A stretch of 6,853 nt of DNA. It comes from an uncultured Ruminococcus sp. Lineage in GTDB: Bacteria > Bacillota > Clostridia > Oscillospirales > Ruminococcaceae. The notes below the pieces were generated by a model. The model saw only the letters and a list, made by a program, of their open reading frames with translations. It was not told where the DNA came from and searched no databases. Location: NCBI GenBank assembly GCA_947178195.1, contig CAMWXM010000158.1, forward strand, positions 1 through 6,853, written 5' to 3'. This document shows positions 5,027 through 6,853 of this stretch, in pieces; the stretch's first letter is position 1, and each line of letters starts with the position of its first letter. The position numbers and the translations under genes were made by a program.

Positions 5027-6592
5027 GTGACAATCTTGACAATTGATTCGTTTGTTAAAGATGACAAGGATAACATTTATATCCTAGATGAAATAATTGG
5101 ACAAGGTGGATTTGGCTATGTATTTAAGGCTCACAGAAAAAATGATAACTCTATCTTTGCTGTGAAAACAACACTTCCTGCATTTGGTAATTCATCATCT
5201 GTCATATCATTTAAGAATGAAATTCGAACAGCTTCTAAGGTGTTCGGTGAAAATGTAATTCGATACGAATATGTTCACGATGGAGATACTTTCTCCGAGT
5301 TTCCACCATATATTATAATGGAATATGCTGACCGGGGCACATTGAAAAACTTATTAAAAAATAAAAAGCAAAGTGGGAAAATATATACGGGCGACGAATT
5401 AATTAGTATTTTTAAACAGTTGGCTGAAGGAATGCGTGAAATCAATAGTAGTTTAGTGCACAGGGATATAAAACCCGACAATATTCTTTTGTGTGGGAAC
5501 ACATTAAAAATTTCTGATTTTGGTTTGGCTAAGGTTGCAGCTGAAAGCACACGAACCATGTCGTTTAAGGGTTGTGGAACTCCATTATATATGGCTCCGG
5601 AAGCATGGGACTTTAGTAAAAACACTATTCAAATGGATATATACTCTATGGGGATAGTATTCTATGAATTAGCATCTTTACAATATCCATACACCCCTAT
5701 TCCTAAAACACTTGAAGAATGTAAAAGCTCTCATTTATATTCTGTAATCACCAATCTTTCTAAATTAAATCCTAATTTATCTCCAAGTATAGTGTCCATT
5801 ATTAACAGAATGCTTGATAAATCTTCAAAAAAACGTTTTTCAACTTGGGATGACATCATTCAACTTCTTAATGTACAAACTACTACGGATTCTTTAATTG
5901 ACAAGTTTGTTGCCACAGCCGTGGCTGCAAAAAATACAGAAGATATTATGCGTCAAAAGAATGAGTTTGCTCTTCAGCAACAAAAAAAGGAAAAAGAAGA
6001 TTTCTTGAAGTTGATTTATTCTCAGTTTGAGCAAACAATCATTGCACCAATTATAGAGTTTGCAGAAAAGATAAATTCACAATACGCAGGTAAGGATAAG
6101 CTGACATTTCCTAAAAATCAATATGTTATGCCTGATCAAACAATATTTTTTTGGAAGATGGACATACCACCAGATAATTCCCTAACTATCAATTTGGAAG
6201 TAATTCTAAAAGATAACTTTGTTCGCAAAGTTCCTGTCATCAGAGATTTTGGTAGAGGTATTACACGAAAAGAACATTATATTCCACAATATAAAGGAAA
6301 GAATATTCTAGCATGGGGTGAAATAAAAAATATTATTGGTTATGGATTTAACGTTATTCTATTAGATAGCGGTGATATATATGGCGACTGGCTTATCATG
6401 AATAACAAGAATAATTTTAGTCATTTAACTGACAAGGCTCGGCGAGAACCCTTTGCATTCGCACTACAAGAATTACCTAAAGAGATTAATAATGTTCAGG
6501 TAACACATCTTTATAGTACTGATTTTGAGGAGTTAAGCAACGACTCATTTTTAAAACTCATTTATATGCTATTATTTAACTTAAAATTTTAA
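5027..6592 (+). CDS. Cytosolic Hanks-type Ser/Thr protein kinase with unrecognised C-terminal domain
   Basis: The protein has 521 residues. The kinase domain covers about 18-282 and has every catalytic element: glycine loop GQGGFGYV (25-32), ATP lysine K47 in FAVKT, probable helix-C glutamate E65, catalytic loop HRDIKPDN (145-152, base D147), metal site DFG (164-166), GTPLYMAPE ending the activation segment (184-192), D204 in DIYSMG, and the late arginine R270 in KKRFS. It should therefore be an active kinase phosphorylating Ser or Thr. A charged, Gln/Lys-rich helix (about 300-325) links to a domain at about 330-515 that I do not recognise. It is rich in alternating hydrophobic strands and aromatic residues (IFFWKMDIPP, NILAWGEIKNIIGYGF, GDWLIMNN). 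There is no transmembrane segment and there are no PASTA repeats, so it is not the usual cell-wall-sensing PrkC/Stk type. No phosphatase partner is visible. The substrate is unknown. Regulation, or a phage-defence or stress role, would be speculation from context only. Confidence 0.93.
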   Translation: MTILTIDSFVKDDKDNIYILDEIIGQGGFGYVFKAHRKNDNSIFAVKTTLPAFGNSSSVISFKNEIRTASKVFGENVIRYEYVHDGDTFSEFPPYIIMEYADRGTLKNLLKNKKQSGKIYTGDELISIFKQLAEGMREINSSLVHRDIKPDNILLCGNTLKISDFGLAKVAAESTRTMSFKGCGTPLYMAPEAWDFSKNTIQMDIYSMGIVFYELASLQYPYTPIPKTLEECKSSHLYSVITNLSKLNPNLSPSIVSIINRMLDKSSKKRFSTWDDIIQLLNVQTTTDSLIDKFVATAVAAKNTEDIMRQKNEFALQQQKKEKEDFLKLIYSQFEQTIIAPIIEFAEKINSQYAGKDKLTFPKNQYVMPDQTIFFWKMDIPPDNSLTINLEVILKDNFVRKVPVIRDFGRGITRKEHYIPQYKGKNILAWGEIKNIIGYGFNVILLDSGDIYGDWLIMNNKNNFSHLTDKARREPFAFALQELPKEINNVQVTHLYSTDFEELSNDSFLKLIYMLLFNLKF

Positions 6593-6628
6593 TTAATTAT
6601 GAATTACGTTTTAAAAATGAATCCCTAA

Positions 6629-6657
6629 AGTTCAACCACTGACTGGTGCTTCGAACT
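6629..6657. repeat. Small interrupted hairpin after the kinase gene
   Basis: The outer arms AGTTC (6629-6633) and GAACT (6653-6657) and the inner arms ACCA (6635-6638) and TGGT (6644-6647) can pair, starting 36 bases after the kinase stop. There is no U-tract. It may be a weak terminator or RNA-end structure, or chance. Confidence 0.25.
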
Positions 6658-6714
6658 ACTGCTTTATGTGGGTTATATATTAATTCGGATTATTGTCGTC
6701 CAATTAGAATTGAG

Positions 6715-6741
6715 AAAAGTCCCTGAAAATAGGAACTTTTT
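6715..6741 (-). terminator. Intrinsic terminator between the kinase and the convergent gene
   Basis: In the minus-strand RNA, AAAAGUUCCU pairs along its full 10 bases with AGGGACUUUU (one G-U pair) around a 6-base loop, starting about 20 bases after the stop of the right-edge gene. Read from the kinase side the same hairpin has one C-A mismatch but a run of five T, so it may serve both genes. Confidence 0.7.
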
Positions 6742-6759
6742 ATTATATATACTTTCTGT

Positions 6760-6853
6760 TCACGTTGATTCTTCTTTCGCATAAATTACGGATCTATCCT
6801 CAAAATCCCCATTAAATTCAAACTTTACATCAAGGCTCTTATCCTCGTTCTGA
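6760..6853 (-). CDS. C-terminal end of a convergent gene cut by the window edge
   Basis: On the minus strand a frame is open from the window edge to a TGA at 6760-6762. It gives 30 residues, including KSLDVKFEFNGDFEDRS and ending YAKEEST. The charged composition, alternating hydrophobic pattern and the terminator hairpin directly after the stop support a real gene end. The gene points towards the kinase gene, so the two are convergent. The fragment is too short to name a family. Confidence 0.55.
   Translation of the reverse strand, partial: QNEDKSLDVKFEFNGDFEDRSVIYAKEEST

Noticed and set aside
5275..5625. Minus-strand open frame opposite the kinase domain
   Set aside because: It is antisense to the conserved kinase motifs and has no initiation signal.

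Overview
The window comes from a low-GC Firmicute, most likely a Ruminococcus-type gut clostridium. The evidence is the AT-rich intergenic DNA, strong AGGAGG ribosome binding sites, and a secreted protein whose C-terminal dockerin carries the NVFDLCLMKRML segment typical of Ruminococcus dockerins. This is an inference from protein style; there is no rRNA or other phylogenetic marker.

Layout, left to right. (1) Positions 1-312 hold the possible tail of a rightward gene, a perfect 15-bp terminator hairpin (91-128) and a non-coding stretch. (2) Positions 313-4089 on the minus strand encode one large exported protein: signal peptide, about 425 residues of unrecognised mainly helical sequence, a bacterial Ig-like (Big_2-type) domain, about 23 BspA/LRR_5-type leucine-rich repeats, and a type I dockerin. 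It has its own good promoter (4139-4167) and ribosome binding site. (3) Positions 4093-5026 are a gene-free junction of about 930 bp. Its key feature is the 3' half of a tRNA-Leu(UAG) gene (4580-4632), starting exactly in the anticodon loop and running through CCA, with no 5' half. This is what a tyrosine-recombinase integration at a tRNA gene leaves at the far end of an element. Promoter-like sites and several inverted repeats surround it. (4) Positions 5027-6592 on the plus strand encode a soluble, catalytically complete Hanks-type Ser/Thr kinase with an unrecognised C-terminal domain of about 190 residues. (5) Positions 6593-6853 hold a terminator hairpin (6715-6741) and the last 30 codons of a convergent minus-strand gene.

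The two large genes are divergently arranged around the tRNA scar and show no sign of being one operon. The LRR-dockerin protein is expected to act outside the cell, attached to a cellulosome-like scaffold through its dockerin. The kinase is expected to act in the cytoplasm. If the tRNA fragment is the distal attachment site of an element, its polarity puts the element to the left (LRR-dockerin side) and the kinase on flanking DNA, but neither the other end nor an integrase is visible. The points most worth following are the tRNA scar, a 242-bp duplication inside the LRR gene with no difference found by eye, and the two unrecognised domains.
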